From: Candidatus Bipolaricaulota bacterium
GTDB lineage: Bacteria; Bipolaricaulota; Bipolaricaulia; Bipolaricaulales; Bipolaricaulaceae
Assembly: GCA_014360945.1 (NCBI GenBank)
Contig: JACIWM010000046.1
Location: 1-8,906 of the forward strand
DNA length: 8,906 bases
Reading direction: 5' to 3'
Under the pieces are notes generated by a model. The model did not search any database. It was given only the letters and a program-made list of their open reading frames with translations, and was not told where the DNA came from. Position 1 is the first letter of the stretch, and every line of letters starts with the position of its first letter. Shown here one piece after another: positions 1 to 6,396 of this stretch. Both the position numbers and the translations under genes were made by a program.

Positions 1-2
1 TC

Positions 3-896
3 GTGCGCAATGAATTGGCCCAACCGGAGCAGATCGTCCTTTACCCTGGCGATTGGGATCGAAGCGAGTTCGGCGAAAACCGGTTTTACGAGCCCGGAAC
101 CCTGCCCCGCTCCGCCTCTCCTTGGACCACGGTAGCGCCCACCGCTTTCGTGTTGAATCCCGGTGAAGTTCGCGAAATCCAAGGCACAGTGCAGGTTCCT
201 GCGGACGTAAAACCCGGCACGTATTGGACCATCGTGTTCGTGCAGGGCGAGCCCCGCCTTGTCCCTTACCAAGGGGTAATGGTCACTGTTACCCGGCGCA
301 TCGGGGTCAAGGTCTACGTCACCGTGGAGCCGGCGGAAGCCGCCGGCGAACTGCGCGGGGTGGAGATCCGCGGCCAAAACCCCCTTTGGATTTGGGTGAA
401 ATTCGCCAACACCGGGACGAGGAACCTGCGGGAGGTTAAGGCCGCTTTGCGAGTGATCGATGTGCAAGGGAAGACGGTGGCGGAAGGGATCGCCTCACCC
501 GTCCCTTGCCTTCCCGGTGGGGAGCGGTGGATCCGGGTGGATACGGATTTCCGGCCCGTGCCTGGGGTTTACCAAGTATTGGCCACCGTGGACTACGGCG
601 GCGAGGCCCTTCTGGCCATGCCCGTGCGCTTCGTGGTCCGACCCCTTTCCTTATTCCCCCTTGAGGAGGGCTTAGCTCTCCCCCAAGACCTCGATGGCGA
701 TGGATTTTACGAGGACGTCAACGGAGACGGCGTTTTCGACGAAGCTGACCAGGAAATTTTCTCGCGAAATCTCGGCCATCCCGTAGTACGGGCTAACCTC
801 CGGGCCTTTGACTTCAATAACGACGGGGTAATCGACGAGGGCGACGTGCAGAAGCTTGCGGAGCTTTTGGCGGCCAAGGAGGCCAAAGTTCCGTAA
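3..896 (+). CDS. Partial exported Ig-fold protein with C-terminal dockerin-like calcium loops (chaperone/WxL-associated-like), 5' end missing
   Basis: The reading frame is open to the left edge. The GTG at position 3 is probably an internal valine: no signal peptide is visible, and the conserved-looking part begins at once (YPGDW, then YEPGTLPRS, both at the N end). Residues about 40-100 show a proline- and glycine-rich beta-sandwich pattern (FVLNPGE, then VPADVKPGTYW). This recalls PapD-type pilus chaperones and the DUF916-type proteins found with WxL surface proteins. A second Ig-like domain follows at about 105-215. The C-terminus carries two DxDxDG-type calcium loops, DLDGDG at residue 229 (running into DVNGDG) and DFNNDGVIDEGD at 270-281, arranged like a type I dockerin. 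The protein is probably secreted and may bind a cohesin-like or surface partner, but no cohesin is seen here. The next gene starts 44 bp downstream on the same strand. The coding region is well supported; its function is inferred. Confidence 0.75.
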   Translation: MRNELAQPEQIVLYPGDWDRSEFGENRFYEPGTLPRSASPWTTVAPTAFVLNPGEVREIQGTVQVPADVKPGTYWTIVFVQGEPRLVPYQGVMVTVTRRIGVKVYVTVEPAEAAGELRGVEIRGQNPLWIWVKFANTGTRNLREVKAALRVIDVQGKTVAEGIASPVPCLPGGERWIRVDTDFRPVPGVYQVLATVDYGGEALLAMPVRFVVRPLSLFPLEEGLALPQDLDGDGFYEDVNGDGVFDEADQEIFSRNLGHPVVRANLRAFDFNNDGVIDEGDVQKLAELLAAKEAKVP

Positions 897-928
897 TTTG
901 GGTTACAAAACTCCTGACTTTTCCCACT

Positions 929-964
929 GCGGCCGCAAAAATGTCTTTGATGCGGCCGCTTTTT
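929..964 (+). terminator. Intrinsic-terminator-like hairpin lying over the next gene's start codon
   Basis: GCGGCCGCA at 929-937 pairs perfectly with TGCGGCCGC at 951-959 (9 bp, almost all G-C). The 13-nt loop is 938-950, and TTTTT follows at 960-964. Stem plus T-run fits a rho-independent terminator for the upstream gene. However, the ATG at 941 lies in the loop, and the ATG at 950 begins on the last loop base and ends in the 3' arm. The structure could therefore also act as an attenuator or as a block to ribosome binding. Each arm contains the 8-bp palindrome GCGGCCGC, so each could also pair with itself between molecules. The structure is directly readable; its function is inferred. Confidence 0.55.
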
Positions 965-3814
965 GGTGTTGTTCTCCTTGGCGTCCTTGCCTTGGGCCAA
1001 GATTTAGACCTTGTAAGCCTCTCTCCGCCAGCTAAAGTTCGCCCCGGAGATTTCGCCGTCCAAGTTTGGCAAATCATCAATCACACTCCCGCGGCTGTGG
1101 TGGCCCATGTTGATGTGGAACTGCCTGCAGGTTGGGAGGTTCTAGGCCTTCCGGATGCGATTTCCCTTGGCCCGGGTGAGGAGGATTACCTTTTCCTCAC
1201 CCTCTATGTTCCCCGCACCGCGCCAAGTGGGCTTCACTCTGTGCGCCTGCGCTTGCGCTGGGATGAGGGGGAGAAAATTGCGGAAACCGCAGTGGAAGTG
1301 GAAGCCGTGGCGGCATTGGAAATCCTTGCTCCACCGCCCCAGGCCGCGTCACCCGGGGAGACTTTGGTCTTTACCCTGCGGGTGGTGAACCGCGGAAACG
1401 CCCTGGATCAGGTGACTTTGGAGGTGCGGCCTCCACCAGGCTGGCGCAGCGAATTAGAACCGAAAGAGATTTCCCTCTCTCCCGGGGAGGCGCGGGAAGT
1501 TCAGGCAAGCCTGGAAATTCCCGGTGATGCCCGACCTAGTCGGGAAGTGGTGATGGCTGTGGCCCGCTCGGGGATCGCGCCAGAGGTGGAAGTCCGGACC
1601 GCTTGGTACGTAGAGGTTCTTCCACCTGAGCCGGAAAAAGTTCCGGTGCAGAAGTTCGCAGAGCTTTCCATGCAAGGTCTTGGCCGTTTTTCTCATGAGT
1701 TTTTGAGGAGAAGCGGGAGCTCCTTCCTCGGTTTTTCCGGGCGGGGAACGGTTTTGGACGGAGCGCTGGAGCTTTCCGCACGATGGGCCGGTCCCTGGGC
1801 GCCTGAGCCTCTGCGGTTTTTGGAATTTCGCGCGATTTATGTCACGGATACCGCAGAGATGGAAGTGGGCCGCGTGGGATTTTCCTTCCCCTACCTCCTT
1901 TCCTCCTTGGGCTTTTGGGGGCTGGGAACGCGGCTTACGTTGGAGAGAATAAGTTTTTCCTTCGGTTCGGGGTGGGACAGAGGGATTGGGCGGAGCGGGG
2001 GAAGTCTCTCTTTCCGGCCTGAATGGGGCGAGGTCGGCGGAGCCTATCGTGAGGAGCGCGGGGATGGCGTACACAACCAGGGCGGCGCGGTTTGGCTGGT
2101 CCTTCAAGTTTTCGAGGACTTGCGCTTTCGCCTGGAGGCCGGCGCCGCCCGCACCCAGGGCCTCACCCGTTTCGCCGGCCAAATGGGCCTCACCTGGGAG
2201 ATACCGGAGATCTTTTTCTTGGAAGCAAAAGGCTACGCGATGGATCCTGGTTTTCCCGCGTTGATGCCCGACCGCGCCGGAGTCCTTCTTTCCGGCCGCG
2301 TGGGTGCTGAGGAGGCCGGCTTCCGTTTCGCCTGCGAATGGCAGCGCGATAACCTCCGTGGCCTTTCCTTGACCACGCGGGCTTGGCAGGGGATACAAGC
2401 AGGCTGGGAGTTTTTCCCGGCGGATTGGCCATTGCGGTTTAATTTTTCCCTTTCCCTCCGACGTGCTGCGGACCTGACCATCCCGCCATCCTTGGATGAA
2501 CGGACGGCGCGGGCCGAGGCCAGCTCGGTCTTCTCTCAAGAGGGCTTCAACTTGGGCCTCCAGGGAAGCTATACACGGCTAGTGGAGATCACATCCGCCC
2601 AAACTTGGAATCGTCAGGAATTCCGTGAGTGGCTGAGCTTTCCGATTTCCTCCAAAATCCTTTTCCGCGGAGAATTTCGCCAGGTCCTCTTTTCTTCGCC
2701 TGAGGAGACGCGGACCCAAAGCGAGGCGGCCTTGAACATATCCGTCGCCGACCGCTTGCAATTGGCCTGGGAATACAGCCGAGAAGGAGGTCTGGCCCGG
2801 GGGGAGGTTACCCTTTCCCCGGCGCCGGTCCTCACCTTAAAAATCGGCGTGGAGGCCCGCTGGGGTGAGGAGGGCCAGCCCACCCGGTTCGCGGGGATCC
2901 TGGACTTTGCCTACGAATTCTCCTGGGCCCCGCCTTTCCTTCCCGTGTTTGGTGTTTTATCTGGAAAAGTTTTCGCGGACTTAGACGGCGATGGAGCCTT
3001 CGATCCTGAGGAGCCCGGTTTGGCCGGGGTCACTTTGGCTTTGGACGACTTCTTGGTTTCCACGGGAAAAACCGGGGAATTTCGATTCCCCGGTCGGCCA
3101 CCGGGAACCTACACCCTGGAGGTTACTCGCCTTCCCCTTGGATATGCCGCGCCCACGCGAGAATTTTCCGTAAATCTTGAGCTCGGCAAGGAGACAGAGC
3201 TTCTTATCCCTGTCGTCCCCCTTGCGGAAATTCGAGGGACGGTGTTCTTGGATGCTGACGGTGATGGTGTGCAGTCCGCAAGTGAGTCGGGACTGGCCCG
3301 CGTTTACGTGCGCATTGTCTCCGAGGAGACCGGGCAAGTGGTGGAGGTTTTCTCCGACCCCACCGGCTCCTTCGGCTTTGCCGAATTCCTTCCCGGCCGG
3401 TATCGGGTAGAATTGGTCCAAGAATCGTTGCCGGCAAGACACGAGCCCACCACGCCCACGGTGTTAGAGGTGTTCCTTTCGCCGGGCGCGCGGGAACACG
3501 TGGTATTTGGGGTGCGGGAGCGGCCAAGGCCGGTGGTGGTGATCCAGCCCCCGCTAGCGGAATTCGTGTGGACGCCGGCCGCCCCTAAGGCCGAGGAACC
3601 CGTGCTTTTCGATGGCACCATTTCCCAGGCCTTCGATACCGCGGAGATCGTGCGCTATGCCTGGGATTTCAACGACGACGGAGAGATCGATGCCGAAGGC
3701 CCTCGGGTCACCTGGACTTTTTCTGAGCCCGGTTTTTATCTCGTTACGCTGATCGTCACCGACTCCGCCGGCCTCACCGGCCAGACCCAGTACCTACTCC
3801 AGGTCTGGCCTTAG
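941..3814 (+). CDS. Large exported multidomain protein: NEW3-like Ig domains, putative beta-barrel, two SdrD-B-like domains, PKD domain
   Basis: This 957-residue protein begins with a short signal peptide (MRPLFGVVLLGVLALGQ; ATG at 941, or ATG at 950, which gives a more typical leader). Neither start has a Shine-Dalgarno sequence. Residues about 20-125 and 128-225 are two NEW3/Ig-like domains (PAGWEV and PPGWRS, each followed by an SLGPGE or SLSPGE turn). Residues about 235-668 are dominated by alternating polar and hydrophobic segments with aromatic ends, suggesting an outer-membrane beta-barrel. Two SdrD-B/Cna-B-like domains follow, with calcium loops DLDGDGAFDPEE at 680 and DADGDGVQSASE at 771, each ending in a PGTY or PGRY turn. 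The last part, about 875-957, is a PKD domain (YAWDFNDDGE, then GFYLVTLIVTD). The combination recalls usher-like or surface-display proteins, but no named family is certain. The protein likely sits in or on the outer envelope. Its stop overlaps the convergent argF stop by 4 bp. Confidence 0.85.
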   Translation: MSLMRPLFGVVLLGVLALGQDLDLVSLSPPAKVRPGDFAVQVWQIINHTPAAVVAHVDVELPAGWEVLGLPDAISLGPGEEDYLFLTLYVPRTAPSGLHSVRLRLRWDEGEKIAETAVEVEAVAALEILAPPPQAASPGETLVFTLRVVNRGNALDQVTLEVRPPPGWRSELEPKEISLSPGEAREVQASLEIPGDARPSREVVMAVARSGIAPEVEVRTAWYVEVLPPEPEKVPVQKFAELSMQGLGRFSHEFLRRSGSSFLGFSGRGTVLDGALELSARWAGPWAPEPLRFLEFRAIYVTDTAEMEVGRVGFSFPYLLSSLGFWGLGTRLTLERISFSFGSGWDRGIGRSGGSLSFRPEWGEVGGAYREERGDGVHNQGGAVWLVLQVFEDLRFRLEAGAARTQGLTRFAGQMGLTWEIPEIFFLEAKGYAMDPGFPALMPDRAGVLLSGRVGAEEAGFRFACEWQRDNLRGLSLTTRAWQGIQAGWEFFPADWPLRFNFSLSLRRAADLTIPPSLDERTARAEASSVFSQEGFNLGLQGSYTRLVEITSAQTWNRQEFREWLSFPISSKILFRGEFRQVLFSSPEETRTQSEAALNISVADRLQLAWEYSREGGLARGEVTLSPAPVLTLKIGVEARWGEEGQPTRFAGILDFAYEFSWAPPFLPVFGVLSGKVFADLDGDGAFDPEEPGLAGVTLALDDFLVSTGKTGEFRFPGRPPGTYTLEVTRLPLGYAAPTREFSVNLELGKETELLIPVVPLAEIRGTVFLDADGDGVQSASESGLARVYVRIVSEETGQVVEVFSDPTGSFGFAEFLPGRYRVELVQESLPARHEPTTPTVLEVFLSPGAREHVVFGVRERPRPVVVIQPPLAEFVWTPAAPKAEEPVLFDGTISQAFDTAEIVRYAWDFNDDGEIDAEGPRVTWTFSEPGFYLVTLIVTDSAGLTGQTQYLLQVWP
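3779..3810. terminator. Hairpin at the convergent gene junction, possible bidirectional terminator
   Basis: GGCCAGACC at 3779-3787 pairs perfectly with GGTCTGGCC at 3802-3810, a 9-bp stem with a 14-nt loop. It ends directly before the overlapping stop codons of two converging genes. Neither side has a T-run, so it is not a canonical intrinsic terminator; it may stabilise the 3' ends or help separate the two transcripts. It lies within the last codons of the + strand gene, so chance is possible. Confidence 0.35.
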
Positions 3815-4731
3815 GCCCTTCCGCCAAGGAGACGGACAAGCAGGGCTTTTTGGGCATGTAGCCGGTTTTCGGCCTGATCGAAGATCACGGAGTTCTTGCT
3901 CCGCGCAGCTTCATAGGTGATCTCCTCCCCGTAGTGCGCGGGAAGACAATGCATGACCAAGGCATCGGGCTTGGCCTGGGAAATGAGGGAAAGATCCACG
4001 GTGTAGCCCTGGAATTTCCTGCGCCGCACCTCCGCTTCGGCCTCCTGGCCCATGCTCGTCCAAACGTCGGTATAGATCACGTCCGCATCCTTGGCCGCCT
4101 CCTTGGGATCACGAAGGATTTCCACCTCTGCGCCCAAAGCTCGAGCCTCTGCGACGATGCGGGCATTGGGCTCATGGGTTTCAGGGCAGGCGATGCGAAA
4201 ACGTATCCCAAATTTCGCGGAGGCCTCGATGAGGGAATTGGCCACATTGTTTCCGTCCCCGATGAAGGCCAATGTTAAGCCTTCAAGCCTTCTTTTCTTT
4301 TCCCAGATCGTGAGCACATCGGCCAGGGCCTGACAGGGATGGAGGAGGTCGGAAAGGCCGTTGATCACGGGGACGGTGGCGAACCGGGCCAATTCCTCCA
4401 CCACCTCGTGTCCAAACACCCGGGCCATGATGCCATCCACATAACGAGAAAGGTTCAACGCCACGTCTTCCACGGTCTCCCGCTGGCCAAGCTTGATGTC
4501 CTCGGGACCAAGATAGAGGGCGTGGCCTCCAAGCTGGCGCATCCCCACCTCGAACGAGACCCGGGTGCGCAGGGACGGCTTCTGAAAGATCATGGCCAGG
4601 GTTTTTCCCCGCAGGAGGTGATCCTGGCGTACGCCCGCCCGGGCCTCGCGCTTGAGGTGGGCGGCAAGCTCCAAGAGCTCCCAAAGCTCTTCCGTCGACC
4701 AGTCCAGAAGGCTTAGAAAGTCCCGTTTCAT
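3811..4731 (-). CDS. argF: Ornithine carbamoyltransferase
   Basis: The product makes citrulline from ornithine and carbamoyl phosphate, the sixth step of arginine synthesis, in the cytoplasm as a homotrimer (family knowledge). At 306 residues it has the usual length. All key motifs are visible: the carbamoyl-phosphate loop SLRTR at residues 53-57 (Leu where many relatives have Thr, a common variant), HPCQ at 131-134, the GDGNNVANS turn of the second domain at 158-166, the ornithine-binding DVWTSMG at 222-228 and the catalytic HCLPAH at 261-266. ENRLH near the C-terminus is also normal. ATG at 4731 is preceded by a strong AAGGAGG with a 4-base spacer, and it overlaps the upstream RAM gene's stop as ATGA, so the two are probably co-transcribed and translationally coupled. 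The SMG loop and the HCLPA motif favour ornithine over aspartate carbamoyltransferase. Confidence 0.97.
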   Translation of the reverse strand: MKRDFLSLLDWSTEELWELLELAAHLKREARAGVRQDHLLRGKTLAMIFQKPSLRTRVSFEVGMRQLGGHALYLGPEDIKLGQRETVEDVALNLSRYVDGIMARVFGHEVVEELARFATVPVINGLSDLLHPCQALADVLTIWEKKRRLEGLTLAFIGDGNNVANSLIEASAKFGIRFRIACPETHEPNARIVAEARALGAEVEILRDPKEAAKDADVIYTDVWTSMGQEAEAEVRRRKFQGYTVDLSLISQAKPDALVMHCLPAHYGEEITYEAARSKNSVIFDQAENRLHAQKALLVRLLGGRA

Positions 4732-4997
4732 CCGGCCTCCTTTTTCGAGGAGGTCACGATGTGGGTGCTGGTGGAAAAGACCCCCTCCACCTTGCGGATC
4801 TCCTCGGTCACGATCTGATAAAGCTCGGCCACGGAGAAGCTGGAGGGAACCTCGTCGAACTCCAAATAAGCGATGATGTCGTAATCGCCAAAGACAGTGT
4901 CCACCCTCTTCACATGCGGTTTTTTGCGGAGTTCCTCCGCCACCTTCTCCTCCGTCGCGCCTCGACAGCGAATGAGGACATACGCGGCCACCGCCAT
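4728..4997 (-). CDS. Stand-alone RAM domain protein (Lrp/AsnC effector-binding domain, no HTH)
   Basis: This 89-residue protein corresponds only to the C-terminal ligand-binding domain of Lrp/AsnC regulators. Visible hallmarks are the first beta strand (AAYVLIRC), the helix EEKVAEELRK, the VKRVDTVFGDYDIIAYLEF strand-turn-strand with the conserved GDYD, and a final helix and strand (VEGVFSTSTHIV). There is no helix-turn-helix, and none fits in the 89 bp upstream. Family knowledge: such stand-alone domains form ring-like oligomers, bind amino acids, and may sense them or join full-length Lrp proteins. Because argF follows with a 4-bp overlap, an arginine- or ornithine-linked sensing role is a reasonable inference but unproven. 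The start ATG at 4997 has a weak GGTGAG only 3 bases upstream; the GTG two codons later would give that site better spacing. Confidence 0.9.
   Translation of the reverse strand: MAVAAYVLIRCRGATEEKVAEELRKKPHVKRVDTVFGDYDIIAYLEFDEVPSSFSVAELYQIVTEEIRKVEGVFSTSTHIVTSSKKEAG
4736..4742 (-). promoter_or_regulatory. Strong ribosome binding site of argF
   Basis: On the minus strand AAGGAGG is followed by CCGG and then the ATG at 4731. It is one of the two clearest Shine-Dalgarno sequences in the window and lies inside the 3' end of the upstream RAM gene. It fixes the argF start and suggests that argF is translated more strongly than coupling alone would give. Confidence 0.75.
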
Positions 4998-5013
4998 ATT
5001 CTCACCGATTGGG

Positions 5014-5043
5014 ATCTTAGCCGGCGAGCAGAGCCCACGCCAA
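5014..5043 (-). promoter_or_regulatory. Putative promoter of the RAM-argF operon
   Basis: On the minus strand TTGGCG (5043-5038) is followed by 18 bases and TAAGAT (5019-5014). The start of transcription would fall about 7 bases further on, leaving a leader of roughly 10 bases before ATG 4997, just enough for the GGTGAG site. Matches to consensus are moderate (4 of 6 in each box). The position in a short divergent gap supports it. Confidence 0.5.
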
Positions 5044-5049
5044 GCGGGA

Positions 5050-5078
5050 TTGGCCTTACGGGGCAGGTCGGCTAGAAT
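5050..5078 (+). promoter_or_regulatory. Putative promoter of the gltX operon, giving a near-leaderless mRNA
   Basis: TTGGCC at 5050-5055, a 17-base spacer, then TAGAAT at 5073-5078, which matches the TATAAT box at 5 of 6 positions. The expected transcription start is at about 5085-5087, which coincides with the GTG start codon of gltX. No Shine-Dalgarno precedes that codon, so a leaderless transcript is predicted. The -35 box faces the oppositely oriented TTGGCG of the minus-strand promoter, 6 bases away. Confidence 0.6.
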
Positions 5079-5086
5079 GCGGCCTT

Positions 5087-6385
5087 GTGGAAAAGGTAAG
5101 AGTTAGGTTTGCTCCCAGTCCCACGGGTTATTTGCATGTCGGTGGGGCGCGCACCGCGCTCTTCAACTGGCTTTTTGCCCGACATCATGGGGGAACGTTC
5201 ATCCTGCGCATCGAGGACACGGACCGCACCCGCTCCACCGAGGAAGCCATCGAGCAGATCATCGCCTCCCTGCGCTGGCTTGGCTTGGATTGGGACGAGT
5301 TCTATCGCCAGACGGAGCGAATCCACATCCACCAGCGCTATGCCGAGGAACTTCTGCGCCGGGGCGCAGCCTACGAGGCCGATGGTGCCGTATGGTTCCG
5401 CATGCCCAAAGAAGGGATCACGGTCGTCGATGATCTCATCGCCGGAAAGGTTGAATTTCCAAATCGAGAATTAAAGGACCTTGTGATCCTGCGCTCCGAT
5501 GGAACTCCGACCTACAATTTCGCTTGCGTTGTGGACGACACCGAAATGGGCATCACCCACGTGATCCGCGGGGATGAGCATCTTCCCAACACGCCAAAGC
5601 AGCTTCAAATTTACTGGGCCTTGGGTTTGACGCCTCCGAAGTTCGCCCACATTCCCCTCATCCTTGGCCCGGATCGCACAAAGCTCTCCAAGCGTCATGG
5701 AGCCGTGTCCGTCCTCGAGTACAAACGGAAAGGGATCCTGCCCGAGGCCATGGTGAACTTCCTTGCCCGGCTCGGCTGGTCCCACGGCGACCAGGAGATC
5801 TTTTCCCGGGACGAGCTCATCCAATACTTCGATCTTGCCGGGGTGGGCCAATCGCCCGCGGTATTTGACGAACAAAAGCTCCTTTGGCTCAACCGGGAGT
5901 GGATGCGGCGTACTCCCGTGCCGGAATTGGCCGGGTTGGTCAAGGAGTTCCTCGTCATGGAGGGAGTGGCCAGCCAGGAGGAAGTGGAAAGCATTTCGGA
6001 GGCCCGGTTCCTCCGGGCGGTGGAGCTCTTGCGGGACCGGACCCACACCCTTGTGGAACTGGCCCATACCGCGCGTTTTCTTTTCCCCCGTGATATTTCC
6101 GTTCCTCAGGACGCTCAAGACCTTCTGCGCCCCGAATTGCGCGAACCCTTCCTGGCCTTAGCTCAGGCCATAGAGGGACTTTCCACCGGAGATCCTGCGG
6201 AGATGGAGGCTGCGATACGCAAAGTGTTGGAGGAACTGGGTCTGCCCCTCAAGGCCGTGGCCTTGCCCATGCGGGTAGTGGTCACGGGATCTCGCGTGGG
6301 CCCGGGTTTGTTCGAGGTTTTGGCCATGGCCGGGCCGAAATTGGTGGCAGAAAGGCTGCGGTCGGCCGCGGCCAAGCTTCAGTAG
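5087..6385 (+). CDS. gltX: Glutamyl-tRNA synthetase, compact form
   Basis: This class I aminoacyl-tRNA synthetase charges tRNA(Glu) with glutamate using ATP. The HIGH-type motif HVGG is at residues 17-20, in the usual APSPTGYLHVGGARTALFNW context, and the KMSKS-type loop KLSKR is at 199-203. LRIEDTD, TPTYNFACVVDD, THVIRGDEH and LGWSHGDQEIF are typical of GluRS. The C-terminal helical anticodon-binding region is present, ending with the usual GPGLFEVL-type motif. At 432 residues it is shorter than the usual 460-500. Relative to my memory of the E. coli enzyme, KLSKR lies about 38 residues earlier, because the zinc-binding/connective segment after AAY (residues 94-96) is absent and the chain passes straight to VWFR. 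The start is GTG at 5087, which agrees with the promoter and the family N-terminus. The downstream gene follows after 11 bp. Whether the enzyme also charges tRNA(Gln) cannot be told here. Confidence 0.96.
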   Translation: MEKVRVRFAPSPTGYLHVGGARTALFNWLFARHHGGTFILRIEDTDRTRSTEEAIEQIIASLRWLGLDWDEFYRQTERIHIHQRYAEELLRRGAAYEADGAVWFRMPKEGITVVDDLIAGKVEFPNRELKDLVILRSDGTPTYNFACVVDDTEMGITHVIRGDEHLPNTPKQLQIYWALGLTPPKFAHIPLILGPDRTKLSKRHGAVSVLEYKRKGILPEAMVNFLARLGWSHGDQEIFSRDELIQYFDLAGVGQSPAVFDEQKLLWLNREWMRRTPVPELAGLVKEFLVMEGVASQEEVESISEARFLRAVELLRDRTHTLVELAHTARFLFPRDISVPQDAQDLLRPELREPFLALAQAIEGLSTGDPAEMEAAIRKVLEELGLPLKAVALPMRVVVTGSRVGPGLFEVLAMAGPKLVAERLRSAAAKLQ

Positions 6386-6396
6386 AAAGGAAAAAC

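Noticed and set aside
867..909. A promoter for the large surface gene (TTGGCG at 867, TAATTT at 894 or TACAAA at 904)
   Set aside because: The spacers are about 21 and 31 bases, outside the usual range, and the boxes are weak; I cannot support it.
929..959. Two GCGGCCGC (NotI) sites 15 bp apart as a cloning scar
   Set aside because: The second lies inside a continuous coding frame encoding a normal signal peptide, with no vector or linker sequence around it, so a natural hairpin is the better explanation.
1454..2539. A 361-codon open frame on the minus strand
   Set aside because: It is fully antisense to the large surface-protein gene, is rich in Arg, Gly, Pro and Lys without hydrophobic or domain pattern, and has no neighbour logic. 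G+C-rich codon bias easily opens such frames.
3811..4731. Aspartate carbamoyltransferase (pyrB) for the carbamoyltransferase gene
   Set aside because: The SMG loop (226-228), the HCLPAH motif and the ENRLH end are ornithine-type features.
5471..6118. A 215-codon minus-strand frame inside gltX
   Set aside because: It lies opposite well-conserved GluRS motifs; its translation shows no recognisable domain.
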